A stretch of DNA of 64,000 bases from Actinophytocola sp044466355 (GTDB taxonomy: Bacteria > Actinomycetota > Actinomycetes > Mycobacteriales > Pseudonocardiaceae), in assembly GCF_044466355.1 (NCBI RefSeq), contig NZ_JBITMQ010000012.1:1-64000 (forward strand), read 5' to 3'. A program made the translations under genes and the position numbers. The notes under the pieces are model-generated. The model was not told where the DNA came from, searched no databases, and saw nothing but the letters and a program-made list of their open reading frames with translations. The first letter of the stretch is position 1. Each line of letters begins with the position of its first letter. Below are positions 16,349-25,195 of the stretch, piece by piece.

Positions 16349-19300
16349 CCGCGACCAGCTCGTCCCGGCTCGCTTCCGTCCCCTCCCGCGTCGCCTCGGT
16401 GAACCCCGGCTCACCGAGGCGACGCCGCGCGGCCTGCTCGATCCTGCCCACGTCCGGGTGGGCACGGTCCGGCAGGCCGCGTACCGCTGTGCTCGCCGCC
16501 AGCAGCCGCGCCGCCTGCTCGTACTGGTCCCGCCGCAGCGCCAGGTCGGCGAGCCCGACGAGCGTCTGCGCGATCAGCGGTGCGTGCCCCATCTCGGACG
16601 CCGCCGTGAACGCCGCGGTCCGGTGCGCGCGGGCCTCGTCGAGATCGTCGGCGAGGTAGCCCAGCAGGTCCTCGGTCACCGCCCGGACCTGCGCCCGTTC
16701 GGCGTGGCTGCCCAGGATGGCCGTCGCGACGTCCAGCTGCCGTCGTGCCTGGCCCGCGTCGCCGCGCCAGCGCGCCAGGTCCGCCTTCACCAGCGCCAGC
16801 TCGGCACCCGCCTCGGGCCACGCGGCGCGTTCCGCGTACCGCTGCGCCTCCGCCATCGCCGCGGCGCTCGCGTCCTCGTCGCCCATCAGCCAGTGCAGCT
16901 GGGCCTGCCGCGCCCGCAGCGGCACGACGTCCTCGACGGCGCCGACCTCGAGAACCACCGAGATCGCCTGCTCGTAGTGCTCGCACGCGCGGGTGAACTC
17001 GCCGCGCACGGACAGCTGCTGCGCCAGCTCGGTCAGCGCGAACGAGATCCCCCACCGGTCGCCGATGGCGCGGAACTCGGTGAGCGCGGTCCCGAGGTAG
17101 GTCTCCGCCTCCCGGCTGTCGTGGCCGAGGGTGATCCGGATCTTGCCGAGGTGCAGCCGGGCCAGCGCACGCACCCACGGGTCGTCGTCGGCCAGCAGCG
17201 GTTCCCACGCGGACACCAACGTCTCCGGCGCCGCCAGCATCCGGGCCAGCGCGGCGACGAGCCGCAGCGCCGGGTGACCGTCCCGCACGTCCCGGCCGTA
17301 CTCGTGTGCCCTGGTGATCCAGTCCCGCGCGTCGAGCTCGCTGCTGCGCCCGGACACCCCGAACTGCGCGACGAACGCGTACACCGTGGCCCGGACCGCG
17401 TCGGGCACCTCGCCGGGCACGGCGATCGCGGCCATGATCAGCTCGTTGCCCTCGGCCTTGTGCCCGCCGAGCCACCAGTACCAGCCCGCGGCGGCGGCGA
17501 GCCGCATCGCGCCCCGCGCGTCGCCCGCCGCGAGCGCGCCACGCATCGCGGCGCTGATGTTGTCGTGCTCCGCCGCCACCGTGGCGAGCCAGGACAGTTG
17601 TTCCGCGCGGCGCAGGTGCGGTTCGGCGGTGTCGGCGAGTTCGGTGAAGTACGCCAGGTGGGCGCGGCGGGTCAGGTCCGTTTCGTCCGCGTCGGCGAGC
17701 TGTTGGGCGGCGTACTCCTTGATCGTGCCGAGCATCCGGTAGCGGAGCGCGTCGTCGCCCTCGGCCACGACCAGCGATTTCTCGGTGAGCGCGGTGAGCA
17801 GGTCGAGCACCTCGTCCCGCCCGACCTCCTCGCCCGCGCAGACGTGTTCCGCGGCCGCCAGGCTCGCGCCGCCCGCGAACACCGAGAGCCTGCGAAGGAC
17901 GGTGCGTTCGGCGTCGGTGAGCAGCGCCCAGCTCCAGTCGATCACCGCACGCAGGGTCCGGTGGCGGGGTAGCGCCGTGCGGCTGCCGCCGGTGAGCAGC
18001 CGGAACACGTCGTCGAGGCGGTTGGCGAGCTGGTCGAGCGTCATCGTGCGCAACCGGGCCGCGGCCAACTCGATGGCGAGCGGCATCCCGTCCAGGGCCC
18101 GGCAGACCCGCGCCATGGTGGCGACGTCCGTGCCGAGGTCCTTGCGCACGGCGCCGGCGCGGTCGCGCAGCAGCCGGACGGCGGGGGAGGACTCGATCGT
18201 GGCCGGGTCCGCGCCCTCCTCGGGCACGGCGAGCGGCACGACCTGCCACAGCGCCTCACCGGTGATGCCGAGCGGTTCCCTGCTCGTGGCCAGGATCCGC
18301 AGGCGCCGGCATTCGCCGAGCACCCGGTGGGCGAATGCCGCCGCCGACTCGACCACGTGCTCGCAGTTGTCCAGGACCAGCAGCATCTCCCGGTCGCGCA
18401 GCGCGGCGATGACCCGGTCGGTCGGTTCCGCGTCCGGTGGGCCGCCGAGGAGCGCGTCGCGGTGGCCGAGCGCGGCGAGCGTCGCCTGCGCCACGTCACC
18501 GTCGGCGCCGATCGCGGCGAGTTCGACCAGGCGGACGCCGTCGGCCAGGTCGCCGAGCAGGGTGCATGCGGTTTCCGTGGCCAGCCGGGTCTTCCCGGAC
18601 CCGCCGGGCCCGATCAGCGTGGTGAGCCGGTGCCCGGACACGAGGTCGCCGACCGCCGTGACGTCGGCGTCCTTGCCGACGAAGCTGGTCAGTTCGGCAC
18701 GCAGGTTGGTCTTCGGGGGTTCGTCGCGGCGGCCCAGTTCGCCGCGCAGCAGGGCGACGTGCAGGTCGGACAGTTCGGCCGACGGGTCGACGCCCAGCGT
18801 GTCGGCGAGGGTCTCGCGCGTGCGCTCGTACGCCAGCAGCGCCTCGGCGTCGCGGCCGGATGCCACCAGGGCCCGCATCAGCGCGGCGACCAGGCGTTCC
18901 CGCACCGGGTGCGCGGCGACCAGGTCGGTCAGCTCGGTGACGAGCGCGGCACCGTGACCGAGGCGGACCTCCGCGTCGAACCGGTCCTCGAGCGCGTTCA
19001 GGCGCAGCCCCTCCAGACGGGTCACCGCGGCGTCGAAGGCCTCGCTGTCCTGCAGGCCGACGTCCTGCATGGCCGCGCCCCGCCACAACGACAGGGCCTC
19101 CCGCAGCAGGCGCGGGTCCTCGACGTCGCGGGCCTGCGTGACGAGGCGTTCGAACCGGACCGCGTCCACGTCGTCGGGTGCCACGGTCAGCCGGTAGCCG
19201 TTCGGCTGCCCGTCGACCGACCCGTCCGGCAGCACCTTCCGCAGCCGGGACACCAGGCGCTGCAACGCGTTCGTCGCGTCCGCGGGCGGCTGCTCGCCCC

Positions 19301-19451
19301 AGATCCAGTCGACGAGGGAGGACTTCGGGACCACGCGGCCGGGAGCCAGCGCGAGTGCGACCACCAGGGCACGCAGCCGGGCGCCCGGCACGTCGGCGAT
19401 GGCGCCGTCGTCCCCGCGAACCTCGAACGGCCCCAGCAGCCCGATCTGCAC
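16332..19451 (-). CDS. AfsR-like SARP regulator with BTAD, NB-ARC ATPase and TPR region
   Basis: A protein of 1039 residues. Residues 1-90 are an OmpR-like winged helix (MQIGLLGPFEVRGDDG, VDWIWGEQPP, LVSRLRKVLP). About 95-245 is the bacterial transcriptional activation domain (ALLAYERTRETLADTLGVDP). About 255-560 is an NB-ARC/STAND ATPase with Walker A IGPGGSGKTRLA and LLVLDNCEHV. The C-terminal 400 residues are TPR-like helices rich in Ala. Such regulators activate nearby biosynthesis or export genes by binding heptamer direct repeats near promoters. Three CGTGTCA/C repeats lie 16-44 bases upstream of its start, so it may also control itself. Confidence 0.92.
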   Translation of the reverse strand: MQIGLLGPFEVRGDDGAIADVPGARLRALVVALALAPGRVVPKSSLVDWIWGEQPPADATNALQRLVSRLRKVLPDGSVDGQPNGYRLTVAPDDVDAVRFERLVTQARDVEDPRLLREALSLWRGAAMQDVGLQDSEAFDAAVTRLEGLRLNALEDRFDAEVRLGHGAALVTELTDLVAAHPVRERLVAALMRALVASGRDAEALLAYERTRETLADTLGVDPSAELSDLHVALLRGELGRRDEPPKTNLRAELTSFVGKDADVTAVGDLVSGHRLTTLIGPGGSGKTRLATETACTLLGDLADGVRLVELAAIGADGDVAQATLAALGHRDALLGGPPDAEPTDRVIAALRDREMLLVLDNCEHVVESAAAFAHRVLGECRRLRILATSREPLGITGEALWQVVPLAVPEEGADPATIESSPAVRLLRDRAGAVRKDLGTDVATMARVCRALDGMPLAIELAAARLRTMTLDQLANRLDDVFRLLTGGSRTALPRHRTLRAVIDWSWALLTDAERTVLRRLSVFAGGASLAAAEHVCAGEEVGRDEVLDLLTALTEKSLVVAEGDDALRYRMLGTIKEYAAQQLADADETDLTRRAHLAYFTELADTAEPHLRRAEQLSWLATVAAEHDNISAAMRGALAAGDARGAMRLAAAAGWYWWLGGHKAEGNELIMAAIAVPGEVPDAVRATVYAFVAQFGVSGRSSELDARDWITRAHEYGRDVRDGHPALRLVAALARMLAAPETLVSAWEPLLADDDPWVRALARLHLGKIRITLGHDSREAETYLGTALTEFRAIGDRWGISFALTELAQQLSVRGEFTRACEHYEQAISVVLEVGAVEDVVPLRARQAQLHWLMGDEDASAAAMAEAQRYAERAAWPEAGAELALVKADLARWRGDAGQARRQLDVATAILGSHAERAQVRAVTEDLLGYLADDLDEARAHRTAAFTAASEMGHAPLIAQTLVGLADLALRRDQYEQAARLLAASTAVRGLPDRAHPDVGRIEQAARRRLGEPGFTEATREGTEASRDELVAVTLAW

Positions 19452-19466
19452 GCGGCGAGTGTGCCA

Positions 19467-19495
19467 CGTGTCCGCGCCGTGTCAGGTGCGTGTCA
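19467..19495 (+). promoter_or_regulatory. SARP-type operator: three heptamers at 11-base period
   Basis: CGTGTCC (19467), CGTGTCA (19478) and CGTGTCA (19489) are separated by exactly 4 bases each. This is the textbook arrangement for SARP winged-helix binding. It lies between the divergent SARP (start 19451) and P450 (start 19544) genes, so it could regulate both. Confidence 0.6.
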
Positions 19496-19543
19496 GTCCG
19501 CTCCGCGAGCGTGAGTTTCGCAACCACCACGGAAGGAACTCCG

Positions 19544-20767
19544 GTGACTCAGACCGTGCCCGTCCCGAACGGCCTGCCCATGGACCGCGACGCGGGCCCC
19601 TTCGACCCGCCCAGTGAGATCACGCGGCTGCGCGCCGCCCGCCCGGTCAGCCCGTTGCTCTTCCCCGACGGGCACGAGGGCTGGTTCGTCACCGGCTACG
19701 ACGAGGTCCGCGCGCTCATGGCGGACACCCGGTTCAGCTCGCGCCTGGACCTCGACGTCGTCCACGTGCCGTACGAGACCCCCGGCATGCCCGCGGCCAC
19801 CGAACCGTCGCCGCAGATGCCGGGCGTGTTCATCTCGATGGACCCGCCGGACCACACCCGGCTGCGCAAGCGGCTCACGGGCGCGTTCACCGTCAAGCGG
19901 ATGAAGGCGCTCGAGGAGCAGATCGTCGAGATCGCGGAGCGGCAGGTGGATCACCTGGCGAGCCTCACCCCGCCGGTGGACCTGGTGACGGAGTTCGCGC
20001 TGCCGGTGCCGTCGCTGGTGATCTGCGCGCTGCTCGGTGTCCCGTACGCCGACCGGGAGAACTTCCAGGCCAACTCCGCGCAGTTCCTGGTGAAGGACCA
20101 GACGATCGAGGAGAAGATGGGCGCGCTGGGCGCGTTGACGGGCTACCTCACCGAACTGGTCACGAGCAAGCGCGCCGAACCCGGCGAGGACATCCTGTCC
20201 GACCTGGCCCGCCACGACGACCTCACGATCGAGGAGCTGACCGGTGCCGCGTTCCTGCTGCTGCTCGCCGGCCACGAGACCACGGCCAACATGCTGGCGC
20301 TCGGCACCTTCGCGCTGCTGGAGCACCCCGAGCAGCTGGCCGAGCTGCGCGACGACCCGGACCTGATGCCGGGCGCGGTCGAGGAACTCATGCGCTACCT
20401 GTCGATCGCGGACATCTTCTACCGCTACGCCACCGAGGACGTCGAGCTGGGCGGCGAGACGATCGGCACGGGGTCGACGGTCGTCGTGTCGTTGCTGGCC
20501 GCCAACCGCGACCCGCGGCGCTTCGAGAACGCGGACGAACTGGACATCCACCGCCAGGCGCGCGGGCACCTGTCGTTCGGGCACGGCGTCCACCAGTGCC
20601 TCGGGCAGCAGCTGGCGCGGATCGAGATGCGTGCCGGGTTCGCGGGGCTCTTGCGACGGTTTCCGGATCTCGCGCTCGCGGTCCCGGCGGACGAGGTGCG
20701 GGTCAAGTCGGACATGAACATCTACGGCGTGCACGAGCTGCCGGTCACGTGGACGGTGTCGTCCTGA
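19544..20767 (+). CDS. cytochrome P450 monooxygenase (bacterial class I)
   Basis: A protein of 407 residues from GTG 19544, preceded by GGAAGGA; the longer open frame upstream covers the regulator's promoter. Motifs: SMDPPDHTRLRKRLTGAFT (helix C region), I-helix LLLAGHETTANM, ExxR in EELMRYL, heme loop FGHGVHQCLGQQLAR with the Cys ligand. Soluble, CYP105/107-like in layout. It inserts oxygen into a small molecule and needs a ferredoxin and reductase, which are not encoded next to it. The SARP-type repeats upstream suggest control by the divergent regulator. The 3' end is 11 bases from a convergent operon. Confidence 0.93.
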   Translation: MTQTVPVPNGLPMDRDAGPFDPPSEITRLRAARPVSPLLFPDGHEGWFVTGYDEVRALMADTRFSSRLDLDVVHVPYETPGMPAATEPSPQMPGVFISMDPPDHTRLRKRLTGAFTVKRMKALEEQIVEIAERQVDHLASLTPPVDLVTEFALPVPSLVICALLGVPYADRENFQANSAQFLVKDQTIEEKMGALGALTGYLTELVTSKRAEPGEDILSDLARHDDLTIEELTGAAFLLLLAGHETTANMLALGTFALLEHPEQLAELRDDPDLMPGAVEELMRYLSIADIFYRYATEDVELGGETIGTGSTVVVSLLAANRDPRRFENADELDIHRQARGHLSFGHGVHQCLGQQLARIEMRAGFAGLLRRFPDLALAVPADEVRVKSDMNIYGVHELPVTWTVSS

Positions 20768-20778
20768 AAGGACTGGAA

Positions 20779-21162
20779 TCAGCCGACGCCGATGGTCTGG
20801 TGTTCGGGTTCGATCACGACCACGATCCGGTCGAGCTCGCGGGAGTACGGGGCGCCGATGTACTTCTCGGACAGGCGGTCGATGATCCGCCACGCCTCCT
20901 CGCCGTCCAGCCAATCGACGGCCCGGCCGCGGATGACCACCGGCTCGAACGGGTTGTCCGGTGGCGCGATGGACAGGGCCACGCGGGGGTCGCGACGCAG
21001 GTTGCGTGCCTTGCGGGTGGTGGGGCCGGTCAAGAAGACGATCCGGTCGCCTTCTGTGCCGATCCACAGCGGAACCGTGTGGGGCGAGCCGTCCGGCAGG
21101 ACGGTCGCCACGTGGGCGATCGGGGTGCCGTCCAGTACACGGCGTACGGCTGGCTCGATCAT
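20779..21162 (-). CDS. PPOX-class (FMN/F420-binding split-barrel) protein
   Basis: A protein of 127 residues from ATG 21162. The split-barrel pattern is clear: HVATVLPDGSPHTVPLWI, GDRIVFLTGPTTRKARNLRR, DPRVALSIA, VVIRGRAVDWLDGEEA, with a conserved-type C-terminal strand. Proteins of this class bind FMN or F420 and reduce small substrates or bind heme; the exact cofactor cannot be told. It is the last gene of the AraC-led operon, with an ATGA overlap to the DHFR-like gene. Confidence 0.85.
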   Translation of the reverse strand: MIEPAVRRVLDGTPIAHVATVLPDGSPHTVPLWIGTEGDRIVFLTGPTTRKARNLRRDPRVALSIAPPDNPFEPVVIRGRAVDWLDGEEAWRIIDRLSEKYIGAPYSRELDRIVVVIEPEHQTIGVG

Positions 21163-21773
21163 CGTGTTCCTCCTCGGTGGAGCACCTCGTAGTGCAGGTG
21201 GGTGACGCCGGGTGCGGGGACGGCCTCGACCAGGCGCAGGCGGACGTGTTCCGGCAGGGTCTGGAAGAAGCTGTGGCCCGCGCCCAGCAGCACGGGGACC
21301 TGGTGCAGGACCAGCTCGTCGACCAGGTCCGCGGCCAGCGCGGCCGTGAGGGCGCCGCCCATCACGCCGACGTCCCTGCCGCCGGCGGCGTCGCGGGCCG
21401 CGGCGATCGCGTCCTCGATGGTCGTGGCGAAGATCTGCTTCTCGCTGTTCTCCGGGGCCGGGCGGTGGCTGAGCACGACGAGCGGCGCGGTCGGGTGCGG
21501 GCTGCCGCCGCCGAAGTGGCTGGAGTGTTCGTAGGTGGTGCGGCCCGCCACCATCGCGCCGACGCGGGCGGCGAGCCGGTCGAAGACGCGGGCGCTCTGC
21601 TCGCTCAGCGTGAAGCCGTCGAACACCTGGCTCGGGGTGTCGCCGTCGAAGTACCAGTCGAACAGCATCGGGGCGTCGCCAAGGCCGCGACCGAACTCGT
21701 CGACGCCCGCGGGGGTGCGGCCGCTGATGTAGCCGTCCACGGACACGGCGTGGGAGCCGAGAACCTTGCTCAT
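21159..21773 (-). CDS. dihydrofolate reductase-like (RibD C-terminal fold) protein
   Basis: A protein of 204 residues. The start MSKVLGSHAVSVDGYISG is typical of the RibD_C/DHFR-like family, as are VGAMVAGRTTYEHSSHF and DVGVMGGALTAALAADLVDELVLHQVPVLLGAG. Members reduce pterin- or flavin-precursor-like substrates with NADPH, but most lone actinobacterial copies are uncharacterised. It sits 9 bases downstream of the flavin oxidase gene and overlaps the PPOX gene by 4 bases, so the three are translated together. Confidence 0.85.
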   Translation of the reverse strand: MSKVLGSHAVSVDGYISGRTPAGVDEFGRGLGDAPMLFDWYFDGDTPSQVFDGFTLSEQSARVFDRLAARVGAMVAGRTTYEHSSHFGGGSPHPTAPLVVLSHRPAPENSEKQIFATTIEDAIAAARDAAGGRDVGVMGGALTAALAADLVDELVLHQVPVLLGAGHSFFQTLPEHVRLRLVEAVPAPGVTHLHYEVLHRGGTR

Positions 21774-21782
21774 GGGTCTCCT

Positions 21783-22940
21783 TCAGATGGCTTGGGGGAA
21801 GTCGAAGAACCGGTCGGGGTCGTAGGACTTCTTGACCGTCGTCAGCCGCGCGTGGTTGCCGGCGTGGTACGCCGTGGCCCAGTCGTCCAGCGCGGGGTCC
21901 GGGAAGTTCGGGTAGACGCGGCCGGACCCCTCGCTGTGCGCGGTCGCCCAGGACCGGTCGAGCCAGTCGTCGGCCGGTGCGGCGATGTGTTCCAGCAGGA
22001 AGCGTTCGCCGCGGTGGGCGAACGCCGTCGCGTCCTCGGCGACCCGGTTGTAGGCGCCGCCCATCGCGGTGAACGTCAGCTGCCTGCCGGGATGTGCCAG
22101 GGGCGCCAGGAGTTCGGCGAGCGTGCGGTCGGACAGTGGGCGGGAGAAGAACTCCGACCGCATCCGGGTGGGGTCGGCCTCGCGCGGGTCGGCGAAGGTG
22201 TGCTTGAGCCGGTGGTACGGCAGGCCGGGGCGCAGGTCGACCGCGGCGGGCGTCAGCTCGCGCAGCAGCTCGCGGGTCGGGTGCTCGCCCAGCGTGGTGG
22301 CGCCGAAGAGACGGGCGTTCCCGGACTCCAGTGTCAGGTTGACGGTGACCTCGTCCGGGGCGTCCGGCGCCCACGACTGCCAGGCGGTGACCAGCTCGGC
22401 CACGTCCACGTCCGTCAGCACCGCCTCGACCCGAGTGGTCAGCGGCTCGGGAACCGTGTCGAACCGCAGCGAGGTGACCACGCCGAACTGGCCGCCGCCC
22501 GCGCCACGCAGAGCCCAGAACAGGTCGGGTTCGCGTTCGTCGTCGCACGTCACGACGCTGCCGTCGGCGAGCACGACCTCCGCGCCCACGAGGCGGTCGC
22601 ACGTCAGCCCGTGCTCGCGCCCCAGCAGACCGATGCCGCCGCCGAGGGTGAGGCCCGCGACGCCGACGGTCGGGCCGCACCCGGCGGGCAGCGTCCGGCC
22701 GTGGGTGTGCAGCGCCTCGTAGACCTGCGCCAGCAGGGCGCCTGCGCCGATCGTGGCGACCCCGTCGTCCGCGACGGAGATCGTGTCCAGTCCGGACATG
22801 TCGAGCGCGGTGCCGTCCGTGGTGGACCGGTTCGCGAAGCAGTGCCCGCCGCCGCGGGGGACCAGGTGCTCGCCGGTCGCCGCCGCGTGCGTGATCGCGC
22901 GGACCACGTCCGGGACGGAGCGGCACAGGAGGACGTTCAC
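21783..22940 (-). CDS. FAD-linked oxidase, berberine-bridge type, short N-terminus
   Basis: A protein of 385 residues from GTG 22940, which overlaps the AraC stop (GTGA). FAD-binding features: VPRGGGHCFANRSTTDG with the His for covalent flavin, and PAGCGPTVGVAGLTLGGGIG, whose Cys can make the second flavin bond. The end YDPDRFFDFPQAI matches the BBE C-terminal tail. Usual family members have about 40-60 residues before the first strand; here the protein starts almost at that strand. Upstream DNA in this frame is the AraC coding region, so the short form seems genuine. Likely an oxidase of alcohols, sugars or small natural products. Confidence 0.87.
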   Translation of the reverse strand: MNVLLCRSVPDVVRAITHAAATGEHLVPRGGGHCFANRSTTDGTALDMSGLDTISVADDGVATIGAGALLAQVYEALHTHGRTLPAGCGPTVGVAGLTLGGGIGLLGREHGLTCDRLVGAEVVLADGSVVTCDDEREPDLFWALRGAGGGQFGVVTSLRFDTVPEPLTTRVEAVLTDVDVAELVTAWQSWAPDAPDEVTVNLTLESGNARLFGATTLGEHPTRELLRELTPAAVDLRPGLPYHRLKHTFADPREADPTRMRSEFFSRPLSDRTLAELLAPLAHPGRQLTFTAMGGAYNRVAEDATAFAHRGERFLLEHIAAPADDWLDRSWATAHSEGSGRVYPNFPDPALDDWATAYHAGNHARLTTVKKSYDPDRFFDFPQAI

Positions 22941-23815
22941 ACCCTCGACACTAGGAGCGGCGGACCGGCCCGGTCTTGAACGAATCGCGCAGGGGCCAGA
23001 CCGCGGGTGGCGAGGAACGGCCGGTACGACGCGGAGTGCTCGTGCCCGCAGGCACACCGGTCGATGTCGCCGCCGAGGAGCGCGCGCGGGGTGACCCCGG
23101 TCAGGCGGAGGCATTCGCGGCTCAGGTGCGCCTGGTCGGCGTACCCGACGTCGATCGCGAGGCCCGCCACGCCGTCCTCACCCCGCCTGCCCGACGCGGT
23201 CGCGCCCGCCTGCGCCAGCGCCAGGAAACCCTGGAACCGCAGCGTGCGCTGCAGGACCTTCGGACTCACCCCCACCGCGTGCAGGCAGCGGCGCCGCAGC
23301 TGGCTCGGCGACAGCGCGAGGTGACCGGCCAGGGCGTCGATGTTGACCGGGTGCCACGGCATCAGCGCCCGCACGGCCTCGCCCACCAGCGGGTCCAGCC
23401 GTGCCGTGCGGCGGAACTCCGCCACGAGGTGGGTCTGCAGCACCGACAGCGCCCGCTCCGGCGGCACGACCGCCATCGCCTCGACGAGCCGGTCCACCCT
23501 GCGGCCCCACAGGTCGGTCAGGCCGAGGCGCTGGTCGACCAGGTCGTCGAGCACCGTCGGCAGCGGCGGCGCGGTTCCCGGCTGGAACCGCGCGCCCACG
23601 ATCGTCGTGTGCGGCGGGATGACCTCGATCTCCGGCCGGGTCAGCGGCCCGACCAGCTGGGGGCGGCCGCCGATCGGGAAGTGGACCTCGACCCCGCCCG
23701 TCGGCAGGTGCCGTTGCACGTAGGGCGCCGCGCCGGTGCGCTGGACCCACACCGTCCGCACCACACCCGCCAGCGCGGGCAGCGGTGGGCGCTCGACGTA
23801 GGACTCGGCCACCAC
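22937..23815 (-). CDS. AraC-family transcriptional regulator
   Basis: A protein of 292 residues from GTG 23815 (GTG 23812 is adjacent). The N-terminal 150 residues match the sensing domain of this AraC group (YVQRHLPTGGVEVHFPIGG, TTIVGARFQPGTAPPLP). The two-helix-turn-helix domain follows from about 155 (IDALAGHLALSPSQLRRRCL, then IDVGYADQAHLSRECLRLTGVTPRAL). The end carries CACGHEH, a possible metal site. It is first in an operon with the flavin oxidase, DHFR-like and PPOX genes, coupled by GTGA, and probably controls that operon. Confidence 0.88.
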   Translation of the reverse strand: MVAESYVERPPLPALAGVVRTVWVQRTGAAPYVQRHLPTGGVEVHFPIGGRPQLVGPLTRPEIEVIPPHTTIVGARFQPGTAPPLPTVLDDLVDQRLGLTDLWGRRVDRLVEAMAVVPPERALSVLQTHLVAEFRRTARLDPLVGEAVRALMPWHPVNIDALAGHLALSPSQLRRRCLHAVGVSPKVLQRTLRFQGFLALAQAGATASGRRGEDGVAGLAIDVGYADQAHLSRECLRLTGVTPRALLGGDIDRCACGHEHSASYRPFLATRGLAPARFVQDRAGPPLLVSRV

Positions 23816-23921
23816 CGCACCGAAGCGCGTCAGCGCGACGACGTCAAGCCACGCACCCGCGCCGACGTGCTCGCCCGGTTCGGGCGCCTGCCCCGCGACC
23901 CCTGCCGGACACCTGAGCCGC

Positions 23922-24743
23922 CTACCGCGCGAGGAGTTCCCGCAGCGCGGTCAGGACGGCGTCCGGGGCCTCCTCCATGACGAAGTGACCGACGCCGCCG
24001 AGCAGCGTGAGGTCGGCGGCGGGGATGCCCTCGGCGAGCTCCTCGGCGATGCTCGTGCGCAGGTACGGATCGGCGGCGCCCCAGATGATCGCGGTGGGGC
24101 ACCGGATCGTGCCGAGACCGGCGGCGAGGTCGGCGCGGGCCGGGACCCGGTAGTCGCCGAAGTAGTGCGCCAGCCACCGCGCACCGTCCGCTGTGGACAT
24201 CCAGTCCAGACAGGACGCCAGTGTCTCCTCGTCGACGACGCCGTCGCGCACCTGCTTGCGCAGGCCGAGCCGGTTGATCCTCGCGAACGGGAGCAGCCTG
24301 CCCAGCGGTGTGCGGCCCAGCAGGCTGACCAGCGAGAAGGCCGCGTACCAGGCGGGGACGAACGTCCGGTGTGCGCGGCTGTTCAGGATCGCGAGCCGCC
24401 GCACGCGGGCCGGATGTCGTTGTGCGAGGCCGAGTGCGAGGAAACCGCCGTAGTCGTGGGCGAACAGGTCGCACGCGTCGAGCCCCAGCGCGTCGAGCGC
24501 GCGGCCGAGCCGGGCCACCTCGGTGTCGTAGTCGAAACGCAGGTCGGTACGGCGTTCCGACGCGCCCCAGCCGAGCCAGTCGAGCGCGAGTACGCGTCGG
24601 TGCTCGGCGAGCGCGGGCAGCTGGTGGCGCCACGAGCGGTGGTTGGCGGGGTAGCCGTGGAGCAGCACGACCGGCTCCGCGGCCGGGTCACCGAGTTCCA
24701 CGTAGGCGAGGCGGGCGCCGTCGACCCGCACCGAGCGCGTCAC
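23922..24743 (-). CDS. alpha/beta hydrolase
   Basis: A protein of 273 residues from GTG 24743, overlapping the upstream stop (GTGA). Oxyanion motif VLLHGYPANHRSW. The nucleophile elbow reads LFAHDYGGFLALG, so Asp replaces Ser as nucleophile, as in haloalkane dehalogenases and epoxide hydrolases. The late acid region is AIIWGAADPYL, and the catalytic His is in GGVGHFVMEEAP. An epoxide hydrolase or dehalogenase role is therefore likelier than esterase. It is the second gene of a two-gene operon with the SnoaL-like gene, divergent from the TetR gene. Confidence 0.87.
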   Translation of the reverse strand: MTRSVRVDGARLAYVELGDPAAEPVVLLHGYPANHRSWRHQLPALAEHRRVLALDWLGWGASERRTDLRFDYDTEVARLGRALDALGLDACDLFAHDYGGFLALGLAQRHPARVRRLAILNSRAHRTFVPAWYAAFSLVSLLGRTPLGRLLPFARINRLGLRKQVRDGVVDEETLASCLDWMSTADGARWLAHYFGDYRVPARADLAAGLGTIRCPTAIIWGAADPYLRTSIAEELAEGIPAADLTLLGGVGHFVMEEAPDAVLTALRELLAR

Positions 24744-25159
24744 CGCCTGCGCAGCAGGCCGCGGAGGTAGGGCAGCCACGCCCTCGGCCGCCGGAGCACG
24801 GCGCCGATCACCACCAGCGGGTCGAAGTAGGCGACCCGCCGCGCGATCAGCCCGTCGGCGAGGGTGATGCGGTCGACCAGCGGCCACTCGACGGGCCGCC
24901 CGGCGAGCGTGCCGTACAGACGACCCCAGATCAGCACCTGCCCGGAGCCGCTCGCCCACCCCTGGACGTCGTAGCGCAGGTCGGGGATCAGGGTCATGGT
25001 CCGCGTCATGAACGCGCGGGCCTCGTCGACGCCGCGCGTGTTCGGTTCGAGCGGGTGGACCAGGTGCACGTCCGGGCGGAACAGCGGCGTGAACGCGTCG
25101 GGGTCCATCGCCTGCCAGGCCTTCGTGAACCGTTCGACCAGGTCAGCGGCGTCGTCCAT
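24740..25159 (-). CDS. SnoaL/NTF2-like protein
   Basis: A protein of 139 residues from ATG 25159. The NTF2-like alpha+beta cone is suggested by the starting helix LVERFTKAWQAMDPDAFTPLF, strands VHLVHPLEPNTRGVDEARAF and QVLIWGRLYGTLAGRPVEW, and RITLADGLIARRVAYFDP. The family includes polyketide cyclases and limonene-epoxide-hydrolase-like enzymes. A pairing with an Asp-nucleophile hydrolase is compatible with epoxide or hydrocarbon metabolism (inference). Its start lies 15 bases from the palindromic operator, so it is probably repressed by the divergent TetR protein. Confidence 0.83.
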   Translation of the reverse strand: MDDAADLVERFTKAWQAMDPDAFTPLFRPDVHLVHPLEPNTRGVDEARAFMTRTMTLIPDLRYDVQGWASGSGQVLIWGRLYGTLAGRPVEWPLVDRITLADGLIARRVAYFDPLVVIGAVLRRPRAWLPYLRGLLRRR

Positions 25160-25174
25160 GGTCACCTCCCACGG

Positions 25175-25195
25175 TTCTTGCAACGATTGCAAGAA
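25175..25195. promoter_or_regulatory. TetR operator palindrome
   Basis: TTCTTGCAA and TTGCAAGAA form perfect 9-base arms around CGA. It lies in the 35-base gap between the divergent SnoaL-like and TetR genes, and its last base is the first base of the TetR ATG. It is the obvious binding site for TetR to control both directions. Confidence 0.8.
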
